Source: Lepidodermella squamata (lineage: Eukaryota > Gastrotricha). From it: a stretch of DNA of 64,000 bases. The stretch lies in contig JBLDXI010000001.1 of NCBI GenBank assembly GCA_047495785.1, positions 186,001 to 250,000 of the forward strand. The letters are read 5' to 3'. The notes beneath the pieces were generated by a model that was not told the DNA's origin, did not search any database, and saw only the letters and a list, made by a program, of their open reading frames with translations. Below, piece after piece: positions 48,637-61,003 of this stretch (its first letter is position 1; every line of letters begins with the position of its first letter). The translations under genes were made by a program, and so were the position numbers.

Positions 48637-51600
48637 CTATTTCTTAGCAGCATCGCCGCTGGACGGGGGCGGGGCGGGTCCGCTCTTCCGCTGGTGAGCG
48701 CGGGCGCGGGCCAAAGCTTGTTCGGCGGCGTCAGCGCGCTCGAGGGCCTCCTCGAATTCGTGCTGCACCTTGCGGAACTTGGACAGGTTGAGGGCGGCGA
48801 TCTCCTCGGCCTCCTCGACCTGGCGCTTGTAGGCCTTCACGCGGGACTGCAGCGACTCGATGACCTGCTGCAGACGTTCCTGGTTCTTGCGGTCTTCCTC
48901 GACCTGGGCGACGGCCTCGCGGGCACGGGCATCAGCACGGCGGGCGACCTTGGCCGTTTCCTGGTGAGCGCGCTGTTCAGCGTCGAGCTCAGCCTCAACT
49001 TCGCGGACACGCTGCTCCAGGCGAGCGACGGCCTTGCGACCGCCACGCAGGCTGGCGGCTTCGGTTTCCTCGAGGCGGGCTTGGACCTCGCGGACCTGCT
49101 GTTCAAGGGCCTTGCGGGCCTTGTCCAGCTGAGCGGATTGCTCCTGCAAAACAAATGAGAATTAACGTTTGCAATTGTTACAAGGTTCAAATTCTTACGT
49201 TGGCAGCGCGCAGTTGGTCGACCAAGGCAGCAGCCTCGGCCTGGGCACGCTTGGCCTTCTCCTCGCCGGCGTTGGCGGCGCGGTGGGCCTCATCGATCTC
49301 CGACGAGACGGCGGCGAGCTCAGCCTCGAGCTTGCGCTTGGCAGCGGCCAGCGCGCTGTTCTGCAGCTGGGCGTCCGAGGCGCGCTCGCCAGCCTCCTTC
49401 AGCTCGGCCTCAGCGGCGCGGCGCGAGCGGTCGGAGACTTCAAGCTGGGCACGCAGCTCCTCCAACTGCGAGTGCACGGCGGCGGTGCGGCGCTCGGCGC
49501 CGGCGAGCTGTTCGCGCAGCTCGTCGCGCTGGCGACCCTCCTCCTCGGCCTGGCGCTGGGCGTCAATGACCTGCTGTTGCAGGCGCTTGACGGTCTTGTC
49601 CAGCTCGGCGCGAGTGCGGTTCGACTGGTCGAGACCAGCCTCAAGCTCGGCAACCTCCTGCTCGAGCTTTTTCTTCTGCTTGACGGCCTCGGTGCGGGCG
49701 CGGACTTCGGCCTCGAGCGAAGCTTGCATCGACTCGATGGCGCGGCTCTGGTTGCGGCGCAACTGATCGATCTCCTCGTCCTTGTCGGCGATGCGCTTCT
49801 CGATGTCGGCGCGGAACTGCGCGATCTCGATCTGCGAACGCTGGATCTTAGCGACCTCGGTCTCGAGCTGAGCCTCGGTGTCGTGCAGAGTTGCCTGCAG
49901 TTCTTGCTTCTCGAGCTCGAGGCGGCGCTTGGCCTTCTCGGTCTCGTGGATCGACTTGCCACCGTCGGACAGCTGGTCGACCAAGTCCTTGATCTCGTCG
50001 GCGAGCTGCTTGTTCTCGCGGCGCAGGTTGTCCTGAACGCCGTGGGCTTCCTCGAGCTGCGAGCGCAGGGTGAACACCTCTGCGCAGAAGCCGCGGGACT
50101 CGCGCTGAGTCGACTCAAGAGCCTGCTGCAGCGACTGGATCTTGGACTGGAACTCGCCAATGATCTTGTCGATCTGGCGTTGTTTCTTCTCAGCCTGAGA
50201 AGCGAAAGCCTGAGCGCGCTCAACTTCAACGGTCATGTCCTCAAGCTCGCCCTGGAGCTTGTGCTTCGACTTTTCGAGCGCGGCAATCTTAGCCAGCAAG
50301 TTCTCAATGGTCGCTTCGTACTCGTTGATGCGAGCCTGGATCTTGCGCCTGTTACAACGGAGTTGCATTTTAAAGAACTTTAAGATAATTTAAGAAAATC
50401 TTACTTGGCTTCCTCGCTCAATCCCTCACCACCTTCGCCGCTGGCGAGGCGAGCGCGCAGCTGTTGCAGCTCACCACCAGCCTTCTGCAGTTGGCGTTGC
50501 AGGTTGGCCTTGCCTTCGCTCTCCTCCTCGACCTGCTCGCGCAGGCGCTCGAGCTCAGCCTGGGCGGCGCGAAGCTCAGAGACGGCCTTGGCACGACCGC
50601 GCGACTCGTCCTCAGCAGTGTGGCGAGCCTCCTCAGCCTGCGACTGCAGGGCAGCACGGGCCTTGCTCAGCTGGCCGATCTGGTGTTCGGCTTCCTCGAG
50701 CTGGCGCTGGAAGTCAGACGCTTCCTGGACGGCACGGTTCTTGGCCGACTGCAGCTCCTGGATGATGCGGCCCTGCTCGTCAAGGCGGGCCTGGGCCTCC
50801 GACAGGTGGGTCTCAAGCTGGCGCTCGGCACGGTCCGAACCGCCGCGGCTGCGGGCCAACTGTTCGAGCTGGGCAGCGAGATCTTCAGCCTCCTTCTTGG
50901 CCGAGGCGCGCTCCTTCTCGGCGCGCTGCTTAGCCTTCTGCAGGTTGTCGACCTGGTCGAGCAGCTCGTTAGCCTGGTCTTGCGACTTCTTCTTCAGCTG
51001 GGCGAGTTGGGCCTCGAACTGCTGGCGCGATTCGTCGGCGTCCTGGCGGATCTTCTGCAGCTCGAGTTCGCGGCGCTTGTTCATCTCGTTGGCAGCAGCC
51101 GATGCACCGCCAGCCTCGTCGAGACGAGCAGACATCTCGTCGATCTGGCGCTGCAACTCACCGCGACCACGCTCAGCCTTGGCACGACCCTGGCGCTCAG
51201 CCTCGAGCTCTTCCTCGAGCTCCTCGATGCGGCGCTGCTGGTCCTTGATCTTCTTCTGCAGCTGGGCGATGAGCGAGGCGTCCTCTTCGATCTTGCCGTT
51301 CAGAGCGGTCATCTCGCCGTCCTTCTTGCGGAGCAGATCTTCGAGGTCGCGCTTGGCACGGTCGAGTTCGGCAGCGGCCTCCTGGGTCATCTTGAGGTCG
51401 CCTTCGAGCTTGCGCTTGGCCTTCTCGACGTCGGCGCGGACGCGCTTCTCGCGCTGCATAGCCTCTTCCATCTCTTCGACGGTCTGCTCGAGCTTCTGCT
51501 TGGTCTTGTTCAGATGGCTGACCTTGTCCTCCTCGGCTTGCAGGTCGGCAGTGAGCTTCTTGACGTTCTCCTCGAGGCCCTTCTTCTCCTTGCTCAACTT

Positions 51601-54600
51601 GGCGATCGCCTGGTCTTGTTGAGCCATTTCATCCTGAAGCTTGCGAATGTTGTTATCCTTGGCTTGCTTGTCTTGATCGGCTTTGGCAAGCGTTGCTTCG
51701 AGGTCGGCGACATTGCCTTTGAGGTTCTGAACCGCTGATTCGAGCTGGTTCTTCTTCTCTTCGAGGTTGTTGGCGCGCTGTTCTTCGCTGGCGAGACGTT
51801 CCTCGACCTCATGGATCGCGGTTTCGTTATCGGCCTTAGAGTTCAGCAGATTTTCGAGTTTCTCCTCCAGCTCACCGACAGCGTCCTGTTGAACCTGCAG
51901 CTGCTGGAAAAGTTCGTTCTTCTGCTTGAGCAAAACGACGTTCTGCTCCTCGAGCTGTTTCGCCAAGGTTTCGATGCGGCCAAGCTCTTCCTTGGTCTTC
52001 TTGAATTCCTCCTCTTGCTTCTTCAGTTCGTCCTCGCCCTTGATCTGCGACAGCAGAGGCTTGATCTTGATGTACAAGTGCCACCACTTCCAGTCGTGGA
52101 AGGCCATGTACTTGCGGACGTTACGTTGGATCATGTCCAAAGCAGCACTGAAAAGAATTGCGAGCCATTCAACATTTAATTCAATGATTGTTTCAGTAGA
52201 ACTTACCGCTGGTCACACAGTTTGCGGTACTTGCGGTTCATGAGGTAGCCACGAACCCAAGACTGGAAGCTGGTCATGATGGCGGACAGCTTAGTGTCGC
52301 GCATCTCCTCGAGCTTACCCAGGACACCAGCCTTGAAGAAGACCTTGGTGTGGCCGAGACGGTACTCGCCATCGCCGAGGTTCAACGCCGCCAAGACCTT
52401 GTCAGCGACAATCTTGGCGTCAACGAAGCCTTCAGGCACAGCGTTGGGGGCCAAGATGGTGTAACGCTGACGGAAGTCAGGGTAGATGATGCGGTTAGGG
52501 AATCCCTTACGGCAAATACGGATACCCTCGAGTACACCGTTACAACGCAGCTGATGCAAGACCAAGTGCGAGTCCATCTCGAACGGCTTCTTGATTTCGT
52601 TCGGGATAAGGCAACGCACGAAGTGAGGGTGAGTCGAGTACAAGTTCTTCATGAGACGGTTCAGCGACTCACGATGGGCAGCCGAAATGGTCGACATAGC
52701 ACCACCGCCCTTCTTCTTCTTACCACCACCGCCGGACTGATCTGAATGATGAAAAGCAAATCAATTTGGAGTGATTAAAAAATCAAAGGCGCAGTACGAA
52801 CCTTCCTCGACGGCCGGGAAGTACAGCTGGACAAGGGGATCCTTCGACTGCGACATGAGTTCGACGACAGTCTGGTTAATAGGATCCTTGTTACGCTCGA
52901 GCCAGCCACCGCAGCTGAAAAAACCGAAAAATTAGGACAATTATTCTTCAAGACTTAATTTCGAATTTACTTGTAGCCGACGCAACCGGCGTAATGCTTC
53001 AGTTCAAAGTGAACTTCCGGAAGACCCGGGCGCTGCTTAGCCGGCTTGGTGAAGTTAGGCGACTTGCCAAGATGGTTCTGGTGCAGCTTGTCGACGAAGG
53101 TCTTGTCGCTGGCCTTGGGGAACATGCACTCCTCCTCAAGGATGGACAGGATGCCGAGGGGCTTCTCAATGAGATCGATACAGGCTTGCAAGTCCATACC
53201 GAAGTTGATAAACTCCCAGACGATACCTTCCTTCTTGTACTCTTCCTGCTCGAGGACGAACATGTTGTGGTTGAAAAACTGCTGCAGACGCTCGTTGGTG
53301 TAGTTGATGCAGAGCTGCTCGAAAGAGTTCGACTCGAAGATCTCGAATCCGGCAATATCGAGTACACCGATAAAGTATTGACGACGAGCGTTGGTGTCAA
53401 GGGTCTGGTTACAACGCTTGACGAGCCAGTCGAACATACGGCTGTACAGAGACTTGGACAGCGTGGCGACGGCATAGGTGACCTGGTCCTTGTTCTGGGC
53501 CTTGGCGACCCACTCGTTACCGACCTTGACCTTGGGGCGCAGAAGGGCCTTCAGCAAATCGGTGGCGTTGACAGCCATCAAGAAAGCGACCTTCTCAGCC
53601 TCTGTTAACATAGACTGAAATGAAAGAATTTTAATAGATTTTTGTTTCACTTACCGCCAGTGCCATCAGGCTCGGCCTGTTCGTCCTTGCCCTGCTTGAA
53701 CTTCATCTCACCCATCCACATGACGGCGGCGGTACACTTGAACAAGCTGAGCTTCTCATCGGCGGAGAAGCCAAGAACTTCCAAGGCCTCGTCGGTGGCC
53801 TTCATTTCAAACACATCGTCGATACCGTCGACCTTCAGGACACCCTGATTGATGAACGCGTACACGGACGGATCCGGGGGGGTAAGCAGCAGCTTATCCG
53901 GAAGGCCGGGGATACCGCCCGACAACAGTTGGTAGAAAATGTGGTAGTTACGCTCCAACTTCATCTGCGAGACGACACGCGACTTCTCGAGCAGGTCTTT
54001 TAAAAGCAATTGTTAGGTTTCTACCAGTAATGTCTGCAGCAAACTTACAATGCTCAATATCAGCACCAGCGATCTTGCCTTGCGGGCCGAAGTGAATACG
54101 GATAAATTTACCCTGAATGAATTTCATGAGCTGTTGAAATACTTCGCTGGCTTGAGTTCAACTTACGAAACGCGAAGAGTTGTTGTTACGCACGGTCTTG
54201 GCGTTACCGTACGCTTCAAGCGGAGGGTTACACTGGACGATCTGTTCCTCCAGCGAGGCCTCCTTCTTGACGGGAGCTTCGGGGACTGGGGCAGCAGCGG
54301 CACCCTCTTCATCACCAGCCTTCTGCATCCTGGCGACACGGGCGAAGTACTGGATGACCTTCTTGGTGTTTTCGGTTTTACCGGCACCAGACTCGCCGCT
54401 GGAAAACGTATCCACTCATGCTAACAGGCTTTCGCCAATTTCACAAACTTACGTAATAAGAATAGACTGGTTCTCACGATCTTGCAACATGAAAGAGAAC
54501 GCACCGTCAGCAACGGCGTACAAGTGAGGTGGCATCTTAAGTCAAACGATTGTTGCTAATGTTAATTTTAGGCGGAATTTCGAAGCTTACCTCAGTCTTT

Positions 54601-55208
54601 CTCTTGCCACGGTAGAAGCGTACGCAAGACTCGGTGTAGATCGGCAACAGCTTGTAAGGGTTGACGACGACGCAGAAGAGACCCGAGTAGGTCTGAAAAA
54701 TGTTATTTTAGAGCATCAGCTACTTATTTCTCAGGGTTCTAACTAACGTAGATGTATTGGTTGTGGTAACGTTCACGGAGAACGTGAAGGACAGCACCTT
54801 CGTTCAAGTTGGTCAAATCCGACATGTCAGTACAACGCTCGTACTTCAGCGGATTCATTTCGGCGAGCTGGTCGCGCTTCAGGGTGCGAATCTGTAACCA
54901 TTTGGCACAAGCGAGTTTTGCTAAAGAATTCAATTTGAAAAGCGAAACATACGTCGTTGTTCTTCAGGATGCGAACAACGCAGTCGTCGCCCTTGATCGA
55001 CTCGATCTCACCCTTAACGTACGATTCCTTGTCATCGGGCACCCAAAAGTGCTTCTTGGCATCGTACTCCTGTAGGCGATTAAAAATTAATAGATGATGA
55101 CGAATCAGTTGCTTCTGTGCGTGGACTCACCATGCCAGACAGCTCCTCGAGGAGCTTCTTGCGGTCGACCATCAGATACGGATAAGCGGGATCTGTTTGT
55201 TCGACCAT
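48637..55208 (-). CDS. Mhc: Muscle myosin heavy chain (class II)
   Basis: Fourteen exons join to 1946 residues, close to fly Mhc (about 1962) and worm UNC-54 (1966): 55208-55131, 55069-54953, 54891-54748, 54692-54591, 54535-54453, 54398-54167, 54112-54049, 53996-53655, 53601-52971, 52914-52802, 52741-52207, 52147-50405, 50348-49199, 49143-48637. Seen: P-loop [13 protein letters not shown] (about 176), switch I NNNSSRFGK, switch II DIAGFE (about 470), actin-binding loop 2 with a Gly/Lys tract ([11 protein letters not shown]), the converter and lever with one IQ-like stretch ([19 protein letters not shown]), then an unbroken heptad rod and a short tail [15 protein letters not shown]. It is the thick-filament motor. 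All introns are 52-61 nt and no duplicated alternative exons are present. GC-rich third positions suggest strong expression bias and explain the long antisense frames. Two donors are GTT-type (GTTAGT, GTTCGT). Confidence 0.97.
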
Positions 55209-56514
55209 CTTTACAGTCTTTCAACCTATAGGGTTAGAAATTTTTTGAAAGTTAAATGTAAACCAGTTTTAGGCAACTAAGGCTGATTAGACTAGCTAAA
55301 AAAAGACAAGTGAGCACCATCCCTATACTGTGCAAAATGATAGCTCATGTCAGGCGACCAACCAACCAACCAACCGACCGACCGCCCGGCTGGCCGCCCG
55401 CCGCTCGGCAAAACACAGAGCCGCGCTAAGCAGCAGCAGCAGCGTCGGTGCAAAGCGCGCGGCCTACAGTCGAATGCGCACGAGCCGAACATGCAAGCTA
55501 TAGAGAGATTCGGCAAATAAACGCCAGTGAACGATGGCAGTGACAATGCAACAGGCCCGGCAGCGCGGCTATATACCATTTCATGACAATAACACGCCGA
55601 TAATAGGGCACGTGTTTGCCAGGCGGCAATATTATATTGCCCATCGTGCGCCTTGTAGCGCCGGGCGTTGTTTTACAGCGCGCTCTCGACTCTTTTTTGC
55701 GTGCGGGTTCGTTTACATTCGGCGACGATGCTTCCCTCAGAGAGCGCCACCGGCTGCGGATGTAACTTCGTACCTGCTGCCTTATATCGCTGTCAGTATT
55801 TTTGCAGCGCACCGTTGTGTCAGGTCAACAGGCGCTTTTATTCCCCGCCCGCATCGGGCTCAAAAACGACGATGGCCAAGCGAGCGCGAGTCACTTGCGT
55901 TTTTATCTCCATCGTTCATTGTCTGTGGTCGCAGAGATGACGCGCGCTCTTGACGGCTGCTGTCCTCTTTATTTTACTTGCGCTCGAGCGGAGCCACCAG
56001 TTTTTCGCATTACAATTACGCTGCGCCTACCTGCATCGCCCGAAAAATGATATGCCGCGTCGAGCCCGGCAAATTGAACCCTCGAGGCTCAATGCCGCAA
56101 GTGGTGCGGCTGCCGCTCTAGCTAGTGGAGCTTTTTGCAGCCATATCGCCAGCTTTTTGTGCCGTCAGAAAAACACTCGAGCGCACGCAGGCATTCGCTC
56201 TTGCGTTAAGGAAGATGCGCAACGCAGCCTTAAAAAAGATGCGCCGTCACATAGCCGAATAAAAAGAAGAACAACATGGCCGAATCTTATATTACCCGCG
56301 ATCGGATGAACTCATTACGGCAGCAGCACATACGGCCGCAACTAACCTCTGCCGTCTTTTTTCTGGCCTATTAGCACGCTGAAAAGAAGACTTGATATTT
56401 CCGAAAAAAACATATTTATCAAAACGGTCTTTTATTTTTCAAACACTGGTGTTCAATGAAGCGATGAGCAATAATGCCATAACGGGAGAAACTGAATGTT
56501 ATGTGTTTTTCGTT
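55209..56514. other. Promoter/5' region of myosin gene
   Basis: Seventeen bases before the myosin ATG (minus strand) there is a good acceptor, AACCCTATAG, implying a 5'-UTR intron or trans-splice site. The region also has an ACCA/ACCG simple repeat at about 55356-55384 and CG-rich sequence to about 56.1 kb. The right end should hold the NUP62 3' UTR. No coding exon seen. Confidence 0.5.
55356..55384. repeat. ACCA/ACCG tetranucleotide repeat
   Basis: Tandem ACCA units grading into GACC units, about 150 bp upstream of the myosin start codon. Confidence 0.6.
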
Positions 56515-57954
56515 TTAGTCGCCAAGCGACTGAACTAGCCCCATAGCGCTCGTGTTGCTGCCTACACGGTTCGAAAGTACGTCGATTCGGCGCTGGAGTT
56601 GCGAACTCGTCGACTCGGCCCATTCGAGCAAGCGCAGCTGCGAGTCCAGGAGCCGGGTAAGTGATGCCATCCCAGGCGCAGCGCCACCCGCCCCTCCAGC
56701 GTCGGATTCGCTACGCTGGTTCAGCCCGGTGAGAGCCGCGGCACCGGTGATTGAATTGACACGTTCGGAAAGCGACCGCAACTGGCGGGCGGAGGCGCGA
56801 AGTTGGGCGTCGACTGAAACCGCCATCTGCAGGGTGGACGCGCGGTCGTTGCCAGCTCCGACCGGCGCCGAGGTCGGCATTGACGGCTGGCGCAGGGCTT
56901 CGGCCGCTGCGCTGCCACCGGCGCCCACCAGTTGCCGCTCGATGTCGTCGACAATGCCCTCGAGTTCGGCAGTTTGCGTGTCGGCGTAGTCGAGTTCGCG
57001 GTCCAGTGTTTCCGCCGACATGCGTAGCCGGTCGAGTTCCGCCTCGGCGCCGACCAGTTTCACGGCAGACTTGCGCAGCTCAGCATCGCGGTTGGCCAGC
57101 ACGCTGGCTAATTGGATGAACGCGCGGCCGGCTTGTTCCAACTCAGCCCGACGGCTGGCAACCAACTGCTCGAGTTCACCGAATTTCATCGCAGCCTTTG
57201 GCGGGGCGGCGGTCGGGGCTACGCTAGCGGTTGTCGTGGTGCCAGTGGCCGTGGTTGAGCCGGTAGCGGCTGTTGACGTGCCAAGTGAAAGAGTAGGGGC
57301 AGCAGTTGACGCGGGCGGTTGAGCTAGACTAAGCCCAGTGGGGGCGGCAGTGGTAGCTGCGGGGGCGGCCAGGGTGAAAGGCGAGGCAGCTGCGGTGGCA
57401 GTCGTCGCAGGTGTCACGGTCGGCAGGGTCAAACCGACGGTCGGAGCCGAGGGCGTGAAGGTCAAACCCAGCGCCGGTTGAGTGCTCGCGGGAGTCGCCG
57501 TTACCGGGGCAACTTGGCTAGTTGTAGCTGGAGTGGCCGGGGCAGCGAATCCGCCGAAATTGAAGCCGGACGAAGCAGCAGTGGTGGCTGTAGCTCCCAA
57601 GTTCAGAGTCGGGGCAGCGGTCGTGGCAGGGGCGGTACCGAAAGAAATGCCGCCCGTAGTTGGCGCGGCTGGGGTTGATGTGCCGAAGCTTATGCCAGCT
57701 GGGGCAGTCGGTTTCACAGCGGTTTGCGCACCGAAATTGAACGCCGGGACTTGTAATCCGCTGGCAGCTAGTTAGAAATAGGTTTCGAAATAAACAAAAT
57801 TCAGAAACTATTAGCAAACCTGGGGCTGGAGCTGCGGCGGGTTGAGCAGGTTGAGCAGGAGTGGACGGAGCACCGAAAGTAAAATCTGAAAAATCAGAAT
57901 GTTACTCTGAACAATTTAATGGTGAAACTTACTGAACCCGGAAGGTTTCGACAT
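56515..57954 (-). CDS. NUP62: Nucleoporin p62
   Basis: Three exons (57954-57933, 57885-57820, 57767-56515) give 446 residues; human NUP62 has 522. The N-terminal half is a Thr/Ala/Pro-rich FG region with FGA, FGTS, FGTA and NFGGF repeats but few charges. From about residue 223 the Nsp1/Nup62 C-terminal coiled-coil domain follows (MKFGELEQLVASRRAELEQ, LDRELDYADTQTAELEG, VDAQLRASARQLRSLSERVN, LLEWAESTSSQLQRRIDVL), matching the human order of helices. It belongs to the central Nup62-Nup58-Nup54 transport channel of the nuclear pore. Exon 1 is only 22 nt. Exon 2 ends at a GTTTGC donor. A Gly/Ala-rich insert interrupts the second half of the coiled coil. Confidence 0.92.
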
Positions 57955-58493
57955 GACTTGATATCCAATTTAAGTAAAACAATGTAACTAAGATAAGAAA
58001 ACGTTGAATTCAATTTTTCGTTCACTGCGTCTCAACTTGAAAAATAGCAGGCACGCGGGAGACGTTATCTTTGATTACTCGCTGTAATCGTTCTCAGTGT
58101 GTATATAAATTTGCGTTCATCATAATATATGAATAATCCCTCTCACAGCAATTTCAACAGACTGGAAAGAAAGAACCATGGAATTCAGCAAGTTTTGCAG
58201 CAATTATTTAAACTCTACCTTTGTTAACGAAGCATTAATATCAGCAATATTTCCGAAACCGTTAAAACAAAATATAGAAGCCTCCTCGAAATTACACAGG
58301 TTCAATTTATAAAAGCGATGAGCAAGAGTTGTCATGATTTCGAAGTAAAACGCGACATGGTGACATGAACCGAAAACAACAACTAAGAAATAAGACGGAA
58401 GAAAATCGGCACACTCATAACCAATGGCACAAGAACCGAGAAGTGTAGAGCAGAGAGAAGACGGATAATATGTCATGAGTTGGCATCACCGAA
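57955..58493. other. Spacer between NUP62 and SLC6 genes
   Basis: AT-rich. It should hold the NUP62 promoter and the 3' UTR of the SLC6 gene, both on the minus strand. The 90-codon open frame at 58476-58204 shows no known domain and no splice support. Confidence 0.5.
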
Positions 58494-60695
58494 TTAAACA
58501 ATCTTGCTACGACGTAACACGCCTTCGTCCAAGTCAGCAGTTTCCGCCAGTAATGGCACCTGGGACTTATCGGCAGCAGCTGTCAATGGTGTCATTTGCT
58601 GATCTTCTGGCTTTATCGCCTCCTTCCGCCGCCGCCTCATCGCTCGATACTCGTCCTGCAATGCCGGATCCTGAGGCACCCAGTTGTCGTTGGGCGACAC
58701 CGCTTGGTGAAGACGAGACTTGAAATTGAACCACGCCCGTCGAAGAGAGCTGTCAGGGGCGCCGGGAGGGTAAGGTTCAGGTTCAGCACGAGCTATCACC
58801 AAAATAGCAGTGATTGGCATCGGTAGGGCTGTTATCATAGCAATGACCAGGCCGATGTAATGCGAATAGGATGGATAAACGTAATAGCCGTATTTCGGAG
58901 GCGTTAATTCGTAAAGCCCAACGACGAGAACGATCACCTTAAAATACAGCAAATTAAACAAAAATCTCGACATAAGGTATCAATTAAAGGAACACTACTT
59001 GTAACCTAATCAAGAGATAACTGGGCTACAGAAATAACTAAGCAATCTAAGCTTAAGTTCGAAAAATTGGAAAACTAACCAGTATAATCGGCGTTGCTAT
59101 CAACCACAGCCCCTTCATGAAGGGGTTAGGGGGCGAGCCTAGCATCATTGTAACGTCGTCAGAAAAGCGCTTCATGCCGTATATAAAGCAGACAGCCACG
59201 ACTTCGAGAAGAGCAATCATTGGCACGGTGATAATGGCGCTGTACCAGTCAACCAGCTGGTAGTAATACATACCGCCCTCGGTACAGAAAATGAGCCCGA
59301 GCAGGAATGAAACAACGCAAGCTATGCCGACAACAATGAGGTTGTGCTTGCGCAAATGTGGCCAGGCGTCGAAAATTCCCGATAAAACGGTTTCGAATGT
59401 GCCGAACATGGAGTCGATGCCGAGAGTTATCAACGTAAGAAAGAAAACCGCAGACCAAATCGGAGCACCGGGTAGTTGCGACAGCGCCAGCGGGTAGACG
59501 ATGAACGAGAGACCTGGTCCAGAACGCGCCACGTCTTCGATCGGCAGATCGGCCTGCACGCTCATGAAGCCAATAATCGAAAATATTGCAACGCCACCAA
59601 ACAGTGCAGTGACCATGTCGAGAACAGGGGCGATGATGCCTTCCTGATGACACTTGTGTCGAAAAGGATTGTAACTCGACATAGTTATCAGGCCACCCCA
59701 CGCTGGTCCCAAGCTGTAAAACATCTGAATAGACGCGGTGATCCAGGTTCGAGGCTGGATTAATTTCTCAAAATTCGGGAATGAGTAGAAGTATAAGCCC
59801 TTGGCAGCTCCTTCCAGAGTGCAACCACGTATGACTAGCGCTGTGAGCAGAACGTAAGGTAGAGTGGCGGTTACGTAAACGACTTTTCCAGCCCATTTCA
59901 CGCCCCAAGCCAGCGAGAGGAAAACCATGACCCAAGCGACGAGGAGACACAAAACAAGATCCCAGCGCATTGCGCCGATATCCTCCAGCGAGTCTGAAAT
60001 TCCCAGAACTCGCCGGTGCCAGAATTCGTCAGAAGCCCAAACAACGTCCGCTTTCCATTTGTTGGTACCGTTGTTCCAAATGAAAGTGTAATTTTTCAGG
60101 CTATTAGTTGCATTGTTCCAGGCAGTAACAACGGCTGTCTCGTGCTGAGCCGTGCCGTTGTAAGGTGGTCCGCTTCCTAATGGAATGCGACCGTCCCAGC
60201 ATTTCTCAGAATTCCAATAGTTTTCACAATTGGACCACGGAACTTCGGAAGTGAAAGACGAAAACAGGTAGAACAGGCAGTAACCGATCAGCGTATTGTA
60301 ATAAATAGACATCACGCCACTGATAGCTGCCATCGAGTAGCCGATGCCTTTGAGAAGAGGACAGAAATTCCATAGCGTAAAAGGACTGAGGCCGCTAAAC
60401 TGGCCGAGCAACAACTCGAGGACAAATAGCGGAATGCCACAAAGCAGATGCGCAAAGAAAAATGGAACAATGAAGGCGCCTACCAGGAAAGAAACCCATA
60501 TGAAATGAGACAGTGGCATTCATTTTACTTACCTCCACCGTTCATCAAACAAAGATAAGGAAAGCGAACCAGATTTCCGATTCCGACGGAATAACCGAGA
60601 AGAGACAGGAAAAATTCTATTTGACGGCCCCATTTCTCCCGTTGTATTACGCTTGTTTGAGACACTTTGTCGCTCTCTTCATCGTTTTTACCCAT
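58494..60695 (-). CDS. SLC6-family Na+/Cl- dependent amino-acid-type transporter
   Basis: Three exons (60695-60533, 60479-59080, 58937-58494) give 668 residues. Exon 1 holds TM1: [20 protein letters not shown], then [17 protein letters not shown]. Exon 2 holds TM2 to about TM11, with a large second extracellular loop containing a Cys pair ([12 protein letters not shown]) and several N-glycosylation sites, the TM6 unwound region ([13 protein letters not shown]) and the TM8 motif [11 protein letters not shown]. Exon 3 holds TM12 and a basic cytosolic tail. Monoamine transporters have Asp in TM1 where this has Gly (GYSVG), so an amino-acid, GABA or similar substrate is more likely. The usual Trp of NVWRFPYLC is replaced by Val. 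Start chosen at MGKNDEES; an upstream in-frame start is possible. Exon 2 ends at GTTAGT. The exact substrate cannot be read. Confidence 0.9.
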
Positions 60696-61003
60696 TACTC
60701 TCTCGATAAAACCTATGTAATGCCAATAAAAATCGAATAACAAAATCAAGTGGCCATTCAGCGGTTTTTTAATGTTCCTTAGCACTGATAAAATGAAAGA
60801 CGTTATCATTGCGCGTAATGGCGATTAAGCAATCATACACAGAATTATGCGGAAACGAGATCCGGTTTAAACAAACAAATGCCATATATTAGGTGACTTA
60901 TCACGCGACTGCATTTGAACAAACACAGCTTGAGATTACACCAAACGAGCAAAATCATGCAAGAGAAGGCGCACTTGTGTAGTTCGAATTGTCAGAATGA
61001 AGG
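60696..61003. other. Short spacer between SLC6 and BPNT2 genes
   Basis: About 300 bp holding the SLC6 5' region and the BPNT2 3' UTR. No gene seen. An open frame continues upstream of the chosen SLC6 start for about 38 codons. Confidence 0.5.

Noticed and set aside
49169-51738. Long open frames (over 400 codons) on the plus strand opposite the myosin rod
   Set aside because: They are mirror frames caused by the strong third-position G/C bias of the rod codons. The translations are Leu/Ser-rich low complexity without start or splice logic.
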